Source: Codonopsis lanceolata
Taxonomy: Eukaryota > Streptophyta > Magnoliopsida > Asterales > Campanulaceae
Length of the DNA stretch: 64,000 nucleotides
Direction of reading: 5' to 3'
Assembly (NCBI GenBank): GCA_013146195.2
Contig: CM028379.1
Location: 162,904,437 to 162,968,436, forward strand
The translations under genes and the position numbers were made by a program. Positions 11,831 through 22,621 of this stretch are shown here, piece after piece (position 1 is the stretch's first letter; the number at the start of each line of letters is the position of its first letter). A model generated the notes under the pieces. It had not been told where the DNA came from. It ran no database searches and saw only the letters and a program-made list of their open reading frames with translations.

Positions 11831-12094
11831 GCTAGCTCATCAGAGTTCATAATACCTTGCTATCATTTTTTGAGCAACCTTGCTCATTTTTTTCTTTTTG
11901 AATGAGGTGTAAGATGCATGTTGAAACCGAATATGCAACTGAGAGAAGGTTAGATTTGCTCTTAATACTAAACTTTAAAACCATGCATGATAAGATTCTC
12001 ATCCCAACATCTTTGACAGGTGCACTGGAATCATAACTAGGATTGGTGACTCAGATCGTGTTAGGTGGTCTGGTTCAAAATGGACGTGCCTATG
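11831..12094 (+). pseudogene. auxin response factor (ARF) gene fragment captured in a CACTA element
   Basis: Two exon remnants with an intact-looking intron. Exon a (11831-11948) encodes ASSSEFIIP..HFL, shifts frame at about 11900, then continues MRCKMHVETEYATER. A GT/AG intron of 71 bases (11949-12019) follows. Exon b (12020-12094) encodes CTGIITRIGDSDRVRWSGSK then WTCLM and stops at a GT donor; the split arginine codon joins in phase. This matches the ARF ancillary region that follows the B3 domain (SEFIIP, GMRFKMRFETEDAAERR, CTGxITGIxDxDPxRWPGSKWRCLM), closest in memory to ARF3/ARF4. ARFs are nuclear transcription factors that bind auxin response elements. Conserved residues are substituted and the frame is broken, so no functional ARF is made. 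The preceding B3 exons and the following exon were not found. Confidence 0.8.
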
Positions 12095-12155
12095 GTACGC
12101 TACTCTTTTCATATGTGACCTTTTGTTTTTCATTTTTTTTGTGTTGTGTGCCCCC

Positions 12156-12267
12156 GGGGGGGGGGGGGTAATAGCATGTTTGCGGTTTCAGTTAGGATCA
12201 CACTTAGTCATGAGCAGTGATGTCGATGTTGGTCGAGCCTATTTTTCAGTCCCCGGGGGGGGGGGGG
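12156..12267. repeat. paired G13 homopolymer runs
   Basis: Two runs of 13 G, at 12156-12168 and 12255-12267, are each preceded by four or five C. They lie 99 bases apart just after the ARF fragment, inside otherwise AT-rich DNA. Assembly error is possible at such runs. Confidence 0.85.
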
Positions 12268-13621
12268 TCATGGAAGTTATGAAATGGTAACGGTCCCGAT
12301 TACACTTTGTAGTTATATGCAGATGTCGTAGGAGAAAAAATGTGCATTTATTGTAGTTTCACTTATGCAATTATCATATAGGGTAACTATGTAGCGGTAG
12401 CTTGTTGGATCATTTAAAAGTTTCTACATTTTTATCTAGGCTATATAAGTTACTTTGGTTACTTGAGTAGCATGGACTATACTAGTACCTTTAGAATTGT
12501 ATCTTAGAACTCAGATACTGATTCTAATTTAATCTGCCAAGTAAATTACAAAAAAAATATTATGTCACCTACTGCTTTTCCATCTTTAATTTATTTTCTC
12601 TTTTTCCTCAATATATAATTTGTAGACTATCAAAATGAGGTGTAGATTCCGTTAGTTATACATACCCTGTAGCAAGGTTTTCTTGATCTCGTCTAGGATG
12701 TAGCAAGGTTTTCTTGATCTCATCTAGGATGTTGGGATTTGCTAACTCACGAGCCAGCTCTTATATGTTCCTCGACCTCATTTCTCTTCCCCCCCCCACA
12801 CACACATATGCACCTACTAGCCCGATTCACATGTATTTAATTTTTCTTTATTTTGTTGTTTTCATACAGGCTATGAGGGAGAAAGCACTAAGAATTGATT
12901 TGAAATTGCAAGAGAGTGGGTATTGCCTTGATATGATTTGGATGCATGTCTTTCGGCCCCTTCCTTCCTACACTAGTTTCTTTAATAGCGATATTGATTT
13001 TATTTTATGCTTTTGTTGTATTTTAGTTTCTTGGTTTGGGATATTGTTTTGAATTTGTATATAGATGTTATTGTTATAAATGAATGTGGATCATGGGATA
13101 TTTTCTTGAAGGAATGTGGATATCAGTAAATTGTTTGAATGTGTATTGTTGTTTTAGATGATCTGCTTAGGTAGTAGGTATATTTATTAAATTTGAATTA
13201 TTAAAATTTTTTATAAATATTTTCTAATTTTACCTAGGAATTGGGCATGGAATAAGTCCTCGGTAAACCAATTATTACCAAGGATATGTACCGAGGAAAT
13301 CAATATACAATTGAATGCTTATTTATCTCGAGAAAAAATATTCCTAGCTAATTTCACGGGTAACACTTTACCAAGGAAAAGTCAACCTTTTTTTTTTTGA
13401 ATAATGAAGTGGGAATTATTGAGGACTGATTCCTTGAAAATGTCCTTGGTAAATTGCCTAGGAATCAAATTCCTCGGCCAAATCACCGAAGCACTAATTA
13501 CCAAGGAAAGCTTAGAAGATTGCCAAGGAATTTGTTTCCTTGCTAAACACATTTTACCAAGGAATTGTTAAAAATTACCAAGGAAACCGGCCCATGGCAA
13601 TGATGAGCTTTTTTCGTAGTG

Positions 13622-13818
13622 ATACTTGCTTAGTTCAATAAGATCTTGAGTTCTTCTTAGGCATTCCACTTCATCTTCTTGATAGCATAGAGTTCTCCAT
13701 CAATACAACCTTTATACATAGACCCTTGAATAACCCATCTTTGATCAAACCCATCAATTGCTTTCGTTCAATTATTCAAAGTCATATGCTATACTTATCC
13801 AATCAATTTGAATCATCA
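13622..13818. other. short spacer between CACTA and LTR
   Basis: About 190 bases outside either element. No feature seen. Confidence 0.5.
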
Positions 13819-16800
13819 TGTAAAACCCCGATATTTTATCTATTTATATTTTTATAATTAAATAAATTTAATAACACTTTTGGCATATTTGACCAAATAG
13901 TATTTTATTGACTTTTGATGTTAATTTAAATAAAATAAAAAATATCAATAGTTTATTCTAATTGACCAAGTCAAATAATTATGCTAACTTTAAAATATTA
14001 TATTATTAAAAGGAATGTGTATTTTCGGATGACAATGGGGTCTTAACTAATTGTTGAGATTGTTAAAATAATATATTATAATAATTAGATACATTGATTG
14101 GTTTTGAAGACTTTACAAAACTTGGTAGGAGGTATTTCTTATGGCCGTATAAAACAAAACAAAAGAGTTGTTGTTCACCCCTTTTGGCGGACGTGTTGGC
14201 GGGAGGAGGGAAACGGATCATTTTGGCTGCCACCTCCTGCTTTCCCTTCTTTGATTCATCTTGGCTAGTGATGAGTATTACAAGCTACCTACCTCTAGTA
14301 AATTGCTGCATGAAGAGTTTGTGTACAGCTAAGCTTCGGCTATACGTTATTCGACTTTTCCGTAAGTCCTATAAATTGAGCTCGACCTCGACGCAATCTC
14401 CTTTGTAATTAATAACAACAAGCTGGCTGAGTTTATAATGATCCATATACTCCCTTAAATAAATCCCGAGATTAATATTATGTACGAATGGTGCTATTTT
14501 CTTAAAGCCAATAATAATTATTTTAATACCGTTAAATAGCGGGCTGTACACGAGGACTATCGTAGAAGGCTTTTAATATATTTTACTCAACAGAAATAAT
14601 CCTCTTTTAAGGTAAGGGAATTACTTGCTTATGTGTGTTCATAATACCATGTTATTATAATGTCCATGCTCGGAACCATGTGTTACAAACGTAATTTAGT
14701 CAGATACTTGATGTATAAATATTATGAACAATTTGTATTAGTTGAATCATGCTGCGAGAGAATACAATGAGTTTACTTTATAACTCATTGGAATTCTTTT
14801 GTGTATTAATTTTTCTTGTTAAGCACTAGTTTCGAACATGAAGTGCTTACGTGAACAGTCTTCAATTGCGCAATTGAACATGTCTTTATGGGGAGAGTAG
14901 GGGTACCTCTGACTAGGTCATGGGGCGGAGAGCAGTGCTAGTTAGCAGCGGCACCCTACTCGGACCCGGAACCGAATTCACCACTTTGGCCGAGTGGGGA
15001 AAATACCATTGAATTATATGTTAAGTATCACGACGTGTCTGGGGTTGTAGGGACCTAGCCTCATGATGACTTGTACCCGGGTTGTGAATAATTGGTTGAT
15101 TTGATGAACCAAGCAAAAGATTGATCAAGACATACAAGCTTCAACAACAATAGTGGGCGTGATAAGGTTGGAAATGATTTGATCGGAGATGTATCTCGAT
15201 CCTGTATACTACATGTGTTTAACTTTCAGCTCTTCTATGTTATTTGTGAATAGTATCGTTGAATATGTCATTTGTTAATTTGTTCATCATGGCATTATTT
15301 ATGCTGCATACATGCATAACATGCATAAGTATAGTATACCTTACTGAGTTTCGACTCACCCTTTATTGTTTGTTTTCCTTAGATTGCAGTCATATCGGAG
15401 GATGACTAGTATGGTTTTGGTGGTCCCCAGAGTGCTAGCATGTGTTTTTCTTTTGGGATAGCATTCCTAGAAGTTTTTGGGCAACTTTATGGTTTTTGAT
15501 GTATTGGAAGACGTGTAGTTGTGGGTCCCAACGGGCACAATAATAAGCTAGAAGGGGGAGGGTTGAATAGCTTATTATACACTTAAAAACTTTTAAGTAA
15601 GTTATTTGAAAGGTACTTACAATCTATTGAAAAGATTGAAGTAGTGGAAGACTTTCAAAGTAGCTGTTTCAGGTCTGCCGATAAGGACTATCGGTAGACC
15701 TTAGACAAGTTACTTAAGTTCTGTTGTATAAAGGATAAAGATAACTAAAGTAATAAACAGTTCAAACAGTAGACAAACAGTAAAGGAATAACACAAGTAT
15801 TTTGGGATGGTTCACACTATAAAGAGTGCTACGTCCACCACCAAGGCAGTCAACCTTGGATTTAAATAGTGCACTATGTTTTCCACTAGATCTATTACAA
15901 ATAATATTCCTAATGGATCGTGTACAAAATATTGACTTGTGTTTGGGGTCTAAAGAATTAAATATATGTGAAAACAAGATATTTAATTCGTGCAGAAGTA
16001 TAGCTTAAGAAAGAAAACAACAAGAAGTTAAAACAATAAGTGTTGATGAACAACTTCTTGTTGTTAACCAGGACTTCTAGATCTGTTGAGGATCTCTTGA
16101 ATGCACTAAGTAGTAAGACTTAGAGTTGTAGAGTTTCAGAGCAATTCTTCAAGTGTTCGATTCTTTTTCTTCGATGTTTCTTCAGTCTTTAATGGCAGCA
16201 TTTATAGCAGGTGCACTCAAAAATCCGTTGGAGAAGACGAAGACTTTAACAGCAATATTTAGGTTGAATGCATTAAATGCATGGGGCTGTCAGTTAAGAA
16301 ATTCGTCTTCACAGATATCTAGAGCAGTGAATGATTTCTGAGATCTTCTAAAAGTGGGGCAATCTGGGTGTCAGATCTCAGAGTTGTTACGCATGATAGG
16401 TGACGCTTTCATGCTTTCATCGTTCGATGCGAAAAGTCTTCTGCTTTAAAGTCGCTTCGGCGGGATTGAGGTGTCAGGGAATGTCTCAATTTAAATTCAA
16501 ACTAATAAGGATAAATTTAAATTGATTCATAATGGAATGCTTGACTAGACACGTCATGATCTTGACCGAGTGTAGACAAGGTCTGCCGATTGTGAGCTGG
16601 AGCAGGTCTTCCGGTGAAGCTTTGAAGAGGTCTTCCGCTGAACCTGTGAAGTCCTATAAAAACTATACTTTGACAAAGTTCTATACACAGTTGCCACGCT
16701 AATCGATACGCAGCTCGATTAGCCACTGAAGTATAAAACTAGGGTAATGTATGAACAGATATAAATCTTACAATAAGAATCAACAGTAGTCTTCTATTTG

Positions 16801-16971
16801 GGTTTTAACGCTTCCGCTTCTGTAAAAACTTTTATTAGGGTTTGTGGCCTATGTATATATAAGTTGGGTTGTCTAATGTTCTTCAGTTGTTTCTTATAAG
16901 CTTAGTAGGTTAATTACAGGTAGATCACGAATAAGTTGGGTCCCACAAAGGGGCAGATTCAGGTCGTGATA
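13819..16971 (+). mobile_element. LTR (solo or remnant) with a nested insertion
   Basis: It starts TGTAAAACCCCGATATTTTA, close to the start of the two solo LTRs further right, and ends GGTCGTGATA. It is bordered by CATCA at 13814-13818 and 16972-16976, a candidate 5-bp target duplication; the final CA would have decayed to TA. It includes the CTTACTGAGTTTCGACTCACC motif near 15341, of a kind seen in plant Ty3/gypsy LTRs. No gag/pol frames are present. About 1.4 kb of a different LTR is inserted near its 3' end, so its own length would be about 1.7 kb. Confidence 0.55.
15529..16955 (+). mobile_element. copia-like (SIRE-type) solo LTR nested in another LTR
   Basis: It begins near TGTGGGTCCCAAC and ends near GTTGGGTCCCACA, roughly inverted termini. 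Just inside the left end is CTAGAAGGGGGAGGGTTGAAT, and at about 15829 GCTACGTCCACCACCAAGG; both remind me of SIRE-type copia LTRs. The clinching 5-bp target duplication is not visible, and the repeated TGGGTCCCA on each side leaves the exact ends open. Confidence 0.4.
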
Positions 16972-16976
16972 CATCA

Positions 16977-17463
16977 ACCATTAAATTCACCTCCACATCT
17001 TTCATCAGCCCTTTCCCTATTTTATGCTTTATCTCTTCATCTTCAGCCTTTCCTCTCATTTTCCTCCACAAAGCTTCTCTGTATACCCACAAACCATACA
17101 CTAACGATGCTTACATTATGTTCTCTGACTTTTTCTCCAAAACTCTATGTCGGTTGCAAACGAACCATATATGCAACTTGAATCATCTGAAAATACCCTC
17201 ATTTGCACCATCCGACGCAAGAATTGCAACAACCGACGCCAACTTCGCAACAATTGATGCCCACATCGGAGGCAACGATGCACAAATTAGTGAATTTTGG
17301 GCATCACATAAATTAGATTTGTTGTTACTTAATCATAAATATTATTAACTAGTTGTCTGATTATGAGTTTCTCATTATTCAAAACTCTGAAGTTGCAGTG
17401 ATTCCCTTGATTCAGACTTAGCTCGTAGTTCTCATTATGCGTCTCGCTTGAATTGTGCGAAGA
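16977..17463. other. spacer, no gene recognised
   Basis: Includes a GATGCA-type patch (17190-17310). The frame SDSLDSDLARSSHYASRLNC (about 17398-17457) runs up to the solo LTR at 17469, and an open frame continues beyond it at 19666, so the LTR may have inserted into an old coding stretch. I could not identify it. Confidence 0.35.
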
Positions 17464-17937
17464 TGAAGTATAACGCCCCGAACTCGGGTCCGAGCATTTG
17501 GACCCACAATTTGGCCACGTCACCAACAAACAATACTTAAAACCATAATAAATCCCAACATTAATAATTAATCAACATTAATATCCCTCAATTGTAATTA
17601 AAATACAACCACCAAATGTCTGAAACAAAATCCAATATAAGGCTAATTAAAATTAATAAAATTTTCAAAGTACGAATGAATTATAAATGTCTAAAACTTC
17701 TTTGACCATCTTCATTCATCTACTCGAAACAATTCATCTAGCCAAACTAAATGTCACCTGGAAGAGAAAGAATAAGAAAGGGTGAGCGAACAATGCTCAG
17801 TAAATTCATATACAACCCTTCCGGTTACTAAGAAGGAGTTGACCGAAATAAATCAAGGAATCAGAATCGAAAGTTAAAATATCCATAATATGAAAGTCAA
17901 ATAGTCAAAGTTTAAATATTCAAATTTTAAAATATAT

Positions 17938-18150
17938 TTTTTAGGATTCCAAGTGAAGGATAAAGATACAACAAACGACTCGAGTAATCCAATTGTCACC
18001 AACCGTCCCATACCAGCTCGCGACAACGGACGACTCACAGATAAATATTTAGGATTCCAAACGAAAGATAATAATGCAAAGGACGACTCGAGTAGTCCAA
18101 TTGTCACCAACCATCCCATACCAGCTGGAGACAACGGACGACTCACAGAT
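17938..18150. repeat. two-copy direct repeat of about 108 bp inside solo LTR A
   Basis: Copies begin at about 17938 and 18046 (TTTAGGATTCCAA...GACTCGAGT...CAATTGTCACCAACC...CAACGGACGACTCACAG). The same two-copy block occurs inverted in solo LTR B at about 21540-21730, so the duplication predates the divergence of the two copies. Confidence 0.8.
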
Positions 18151-18282
18151 ACCAAGATCACATAAAAGGTCAAAGACATGTTCGAACAATGTTCCGAAAA
18201 AATTCTAAAGACCCATAAGGGTAAAGGTTTCTAAAGGGTATATCCGGATAACTAACAATGTGTCTAGTGGTTAAAGGGTTTC

Positions 18283-18415
18283 GAAAAGTCACATTAACCC
18301 GTGACTAGTTAAATCAAAAGGTCACATTAACCCGTGACTAGGTAAATCTAAAGGTCACATTAATCTGTGACTAGGTAAATCGAAAGGTCACATTTACCCG
18401 TGACTAGGTTGTTTG
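18283..18415. repeat. four tandem units of about 33 bp in solo LTR A
   Basis: Units read AAAGGTCACATTAACCCGTG then ACTAGGTAAATC, four times with a few substitutions. LTR B has at the equivalent place a different short repeat (ATGAATTATGATCT variants, 21451-21525). Confidence 0.85.
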
Positions 18416-19665
18416 ACTTAGTGATCAAGGTAATAACTTTTAAATATTTAAATACATTTTACAAAACGTGTATGAATGACAAACACATTTATGTATCGAA
18501 TAGATATCTCACATAAAACATGATAGGTATGTGAAATTTAACGAATGAGCATAATCATGAGTAATCAAATGAACGAAATCGATGAAGTTCAAAATCAAAT
18601 ACCGATACAAAATCGGCACACGTTTTCAAGGAAAAACATTTATCAAAGAAATAAATGAAGCCTAACAGTTTGGAGCGAAGAATTCAAAAGACCTAAATGA
18701 GGTATAATCCCTTACCTCGAAATGCTTAGTAAAATAATTCTTGTCACGCGTACAATCGTCTCATACTCATTCGTCAGAAGCTAACATTTAACGTAATAGA
18801 GTATCAATTAATATATTCTTAGAGTAATATATTTATTTATTTGACTTCTCTCTCCTAACCCCCAAAACCACTTACTGACTCCCATTACATTTTTGAAATT
18901 CTTAAAAGTTTCTATCACACCCATCATCCGTTTGATACATATTATATATATAATCTGTAATCATTACTCCTATTAACTATATATATCATATACTAGTATT
19001 GTATAATATCCCCACCATTGGCCTCACACACAAAGCGCACACACTCACACACACACACACACACACACCACAGAACACATTGTTCCAACACACACCAACT
19101 CACAATATATTCTAACACACGTAATTCGATTTCCCTCATCCGTTTACTATTTCACATTCATCATTTTTTTTAATTTCTTTTTTTTTTTTGAATCTTCCTT
19201 CACCCACTTTCAAATACTCATTAACAGTTACACAACAACCAATTACTATTACTTAGGAAAATTTGGATGAAGACTTACATTGATTTTCTCCGAAAAAACG
19301 AAAATTGCCCTCGTTCAGTTTCTTTCTCACATGGCTGCACTAAGTTTCTTTCTCAATTGGTGTCGGTTTCCTCCCCCCTCGCAGCCTATTAATATGAAAA
19401 CTCTACTATATTTTCCAACCCTAGTCGAAATCTTAAAGTTGGCTTGACCGAAATAATTAAGTAAATATTAATTGAGAATTAGTATTAAAGTCTTAGTCAA
19501 AAGTGGGCCTAGCTCGACCAAATCCAATTAATCACTAAATAGGTCCAAAACAATCAGATTAACTCAAAACAATTATAGTATTAATTAAATAGGTCCAAAA
19601 TAATTATAATTTTAATTAACACAAATTAATATTTTTAATTAAAATTATCGGGGTATTACATGAAG

Positions 19666-20071
19666 ATGTATCTGATTTTCTGCAATTCTTATAATATCAT
19701 AAGAGATGTAACAACATTTTTATTACTCGATGAAGGATAGGAGGAACTGAGCCCATTAATCAAAGGATATGAAGCACTTTTTGGTTCGATATAAGAAAAA
19801 TAAAGAATAAAGGAAGGATATGTATATTTGTGTGTGTGTTTATGTCTCTAGCATACGGAATACTATTTAAGGAAGAAAAATAGAAAAATGGACTTTTCCG
19901 GTTAAATTAAAAAAAAGGGGAATTGAGCAGTTATAATTTTACAAAAGTGTACCGACTCGCAATTATTCCCTCTAAATAGAACGTGAAATACAAGATCTCG
20001 TGGTTCCTTCTAATTTTCATTATTTAACATGATCATTAATCATCAAATAAAAAAAAAAAGGAAGAGGAAGT
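19666..20071. other. spacer between the two solo LTRs
   Basis: About 400 bases of AT-rich sequence with no supported gene. A 27-codon open run continues from the left flank of LTR A; identity unknown. Confidence 0.4.
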
Positions 20072-20501
20072 GCAAGTGTAATACCCCGGTAATTTTAGCT
20101 AAAATATTAATTTTCGTTAATTAATATTTCAATCATTTTGAATCTATATAATTAATGTTATAATTATTTGTGTTAAGTTAATGCTTTGAACCTATTTAGT
20201 AACTAATTAATTTGGGTTGGGCTTGGCCCACTTGTGACTAGATTTAATTACAATTCCCTAATAACATTACCTAATTAAAATGGGTCCATTTAACTTTAGG
20301 GTTAGAAAACCTAATAGGGTTTTATATAAATAGGGTTGAGAGGGGAGAACAAGAGAAGAGTACAAAAAAAAAAAAAAAAGGAAAAGAAATGACACAGAGA
20401 GAGAGAGAGAGAGAGCCGTCGACGGCAGCAGTACAATAGGTATATAATTTTTTTTTCTTTCCTTTTCAATTTGATTGACTGTCGTAGTACATGAATGCAT
20501 A

Positions 20502-20503
<2 letters not shown>

Positions 20504-20567
<64 letters not shown>
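20504..20567. repeat. (TA)n microsatellite in solo LTR B
   Basis: About 32 uninterrupted AT dinucleotides. Confidence 0.95.
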
Positions 20568-20570
<3 letters not shown>

Positions 20571-20602
20571 AAGTGAATAGTCTTTCTAGTGTTCATAAAT
20601 GT

Positions 20603-20748
20603 TACAACTTTGCTAGGTTTACCACCAAGATTACCTCTATGGTGACAACTATGCCTTGAAAATGCACATGTACCTCACATGCATTTTGTCTTCAAGGCAA
20701 AGTTGTCACCATAGTGGTAATTTTGGTGGTAAACTTAGTATTTTCCTA
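20603..20748. mobile_element. foldback MITE-like hairpin inside solo LTR B
   Basis: The left arm (GGTTTACCACCAAGATTACC then TCTATGGTGACAAC and TGCCTTGAA) pairs with the right arm (TTCAAGGCAAAGTTGTCACC then ATAGTGGTAATTTTGGTGG) over about 60 bases with few mismatches, and a loop of about ten bases near 20670. It is absent from solo LTR A, so it inserted later. An RNA of it would be a near-perfect stem-loop. No clear target duplication. Confidence 0.7.
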
Positions 20749-22231
20749 AATGTTAATTGGCACAACCTGCATGTGAATAACAATTATCTGATCAATCAAC
20801 CCTATTGGCTGACCAATCAGAGATTTAAATTGTAACCAATTAAGAGTACAATGCATGTGTGTGTGTTGTGCGTGTGTGTGCGGTTTGAATAAAATAAAAT
20901 AATAATAATAACAATAAATTATTTAGTAAACTATTACTTTAATTAGTATTATAGAAATTAATAGGTTTGAATGGTACATTTGTGGTTTAGTGATTATTGT
21001 ATATTTTGAACTTAGAATTGGACAAGCAGGCTTAGGACGATCAATTGTGTTGCGGAATCATCTACGTTAAGCATTTCGAGGTAAGGGACTATACCCCTTT
21101 TAGGTCTCCGATCTTTTATGTATCGTTCGTTAGGTTTCCATTACTCCTTTGACATCGATGTTTCTTGAAACATACGCCGACTTTAAGTCGGTAATTGAAT
21201 TGAATTCCATCGCTTACACTTCTTTCGAATTCATGATTTGATTATCTGTTTATTCTCACATAATTATTGAATTTCATGTGAGATACCTTTTATATGAAAA
21301 GTATGATTTTTGGCAATGTCTGGTTTTATAAAAATATTGATTACTTGAAATTCTACCATGATCACTAAGTTGAGTTTATGAATTATGAAACTATGAATTA
21401 TGATCCTTGTGAACGCCACTTGGCCCGTGGCGTGGTTATTCGGATATACCTATGATCTTCGAATTATGATCTATGAATTATGATCTGTGAATTTTGATCT
21501 ATGAACTATGATTTATGAATTGTTTATGTGATCATAGAATTCTGTGAGTAATTTGTTGTCATCAGCTGGTATGAGACGATTGATGACAATTGGTTACTCG
21601 AGTTTACTTGTTGTATTATTATCTTTCACTTGGAATCTTGAGTATATATCTGTGAGTAGTTCGTTGTCTTCAACTGATATGGGACGGTTGATGGCAGTGG
21701 GCTACTCGAGTCAATCGTTGAGTATTTATCTTTCTTTGGAATTCCGATCTTTGTTTGACATTGAAAAATTGCTTCCGCTTATCGATTTTTAAATAATGAA
21801 TTTTGACTATTCTAAAAATATTCATCTCTGATTTATTTCTAGTCAACTCCTCCTTAATAACCGGAGGGGTTGTATATGAACTTACTGAGCATTGTTCGCT
21901 TACCATTTCATACTCTTCTTCTAAGGTAATGAATAGGAATTAATAGAAGATTTTAGTTCGAGTAGACCAAGATGACGGCTTCCAAGAATTTTGGATTTAG
22001 TCATTTCCTATCGAATTACTCGATAGTATTTTAAATAAATTATAAACTCATGTTAAGTATTTGATAGATTTTGTATTTAATTATGTTGGGTTTATTTTGA
22101 CTTTAGTCAATGATGTTTAAGATTTAATTATTATGAGATTGGAACAATTATGAATTAAGTTATTATTATGGTGACATGGCCAAATGGTGGGACCGCGGTG
22201 TTGGTACCAAATTTGGGGGCGTTACAGCAAG

Positions 22232-22613
22232 TGCTGGAAAAAGAAAGGACAGCAGCACACGTAAAAGGAACAGACGCAAAAGAAGCATCTTCACGGAGGA
22301 GGATTGAGTTATTTCCCCCTCCTTCCACTTCATCTTCTTCTTCTGGTGTTTTATGCACGCAAGTAGTTTTATATTTTCGCTTTAATTGTGTATAATAGCT
22401 AGTTTTCTTTTCCAGTTCGAAGGGAGTTTGAACCCAATATTTGGTCATTTTGAAATCAATTCAGTAACGTTTTCTTCATCTATATCTTATAATTATTTGT
22501 GTAACTTGTTTTAATTGATTTCGATGTATGGATGCTTGATTTGGATTAGCCACCTAGATTAAGTTTTCTATATACCAACTACTATAATATAATTCATGAT
22601 CCATAATTGTTGT
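22232..22613. other. spacer, no gene recognised
   Basis: Moderately GC-rich near 22240-22340 (AAGGACAGCAGCACACG; CCCCCTCCTTCC). Overlapping short frames on both strands show no known domain. Confidence 0.4.
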
Positions 22614-22621
22614 GGTATTAC

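Larger units (their letters stand above)
7772..13621. mobile_element. CACTA (En/Spm) element, complete, non-autonomous
   Basis: The ends are CACTACGAAAAAA at 7772 and its complement TTTTTTCGTAGTG ending at 13621. The flanking 3-bp duplication is ATA (7769-7771 and 13622-13624). A CACTA terminus with a 3-bp duplication is diagnostic. Both subterminal zones (about 7790-8180 and 13230-13610) are packed with direct and inverted copies of ACCAAGGAAAT and CCTAGGAA, as expected for transposase-binding subterminal repeats. I see no TNP2-type transposase frame in the 5850 bases. The interior holds a Tourist MITE, a hAT-like MITE and a decayed ARF gene fragment, so it probably moved with another element's transposase. 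Confidence 0.92.
17469..19660 (-). mobile_element. solo LTR (copy A), minus orientation
   Basis: Read on the minus strand it begins TGTAATACCCCGATAATT and ends CGGGGCGTTATA (expected TTACA, one change). Perfect 5-bp target duplications, TGAAG, flank it at 17464-17468 and 19661-19665. It is 2192 bases with no coding capacity. It shares its ends, the paired GACTCGAGT...CAATTGTCACCAACC blocks and general order with the solo LTR at 20077-22226. A single LTR with target duplications and no internal region is the product of recombination between the two LTRs of a full element. Confidence 0.9.
20077..22226 (+). mobile_element. solo LTR (copy B), plus orientation
   Basis: It starts TGTAATACCCCGGTAATT and ends GGGGGCGTTACA, with perfect 5-bp target duplications GCAAG at 20072-20076 and 22227-22231. 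It is 2150 bases, non-coding, and the same family as copy A but in the opposite direction. TATATAAATAGGG near 20323 is a good candidate TATA box, so the transcript would start just before the GA-rich stretch at 20395-20415. It carries a long (TA)n tract and a MITE-like hairpin, both absent from copy A. Confidence 0.93.

Noticed and set aside
14094..14408. 104-residue frame
   Set aside because: Lies in the LTR at 13819-16971, no recognisable domain.
14870..15010. Possible plastid or rRNA insertion (GC-richer stretch)
   Set aside because: No match to rRNA or plastid genes that I can recognise; the stretch is continuous with the LTR.
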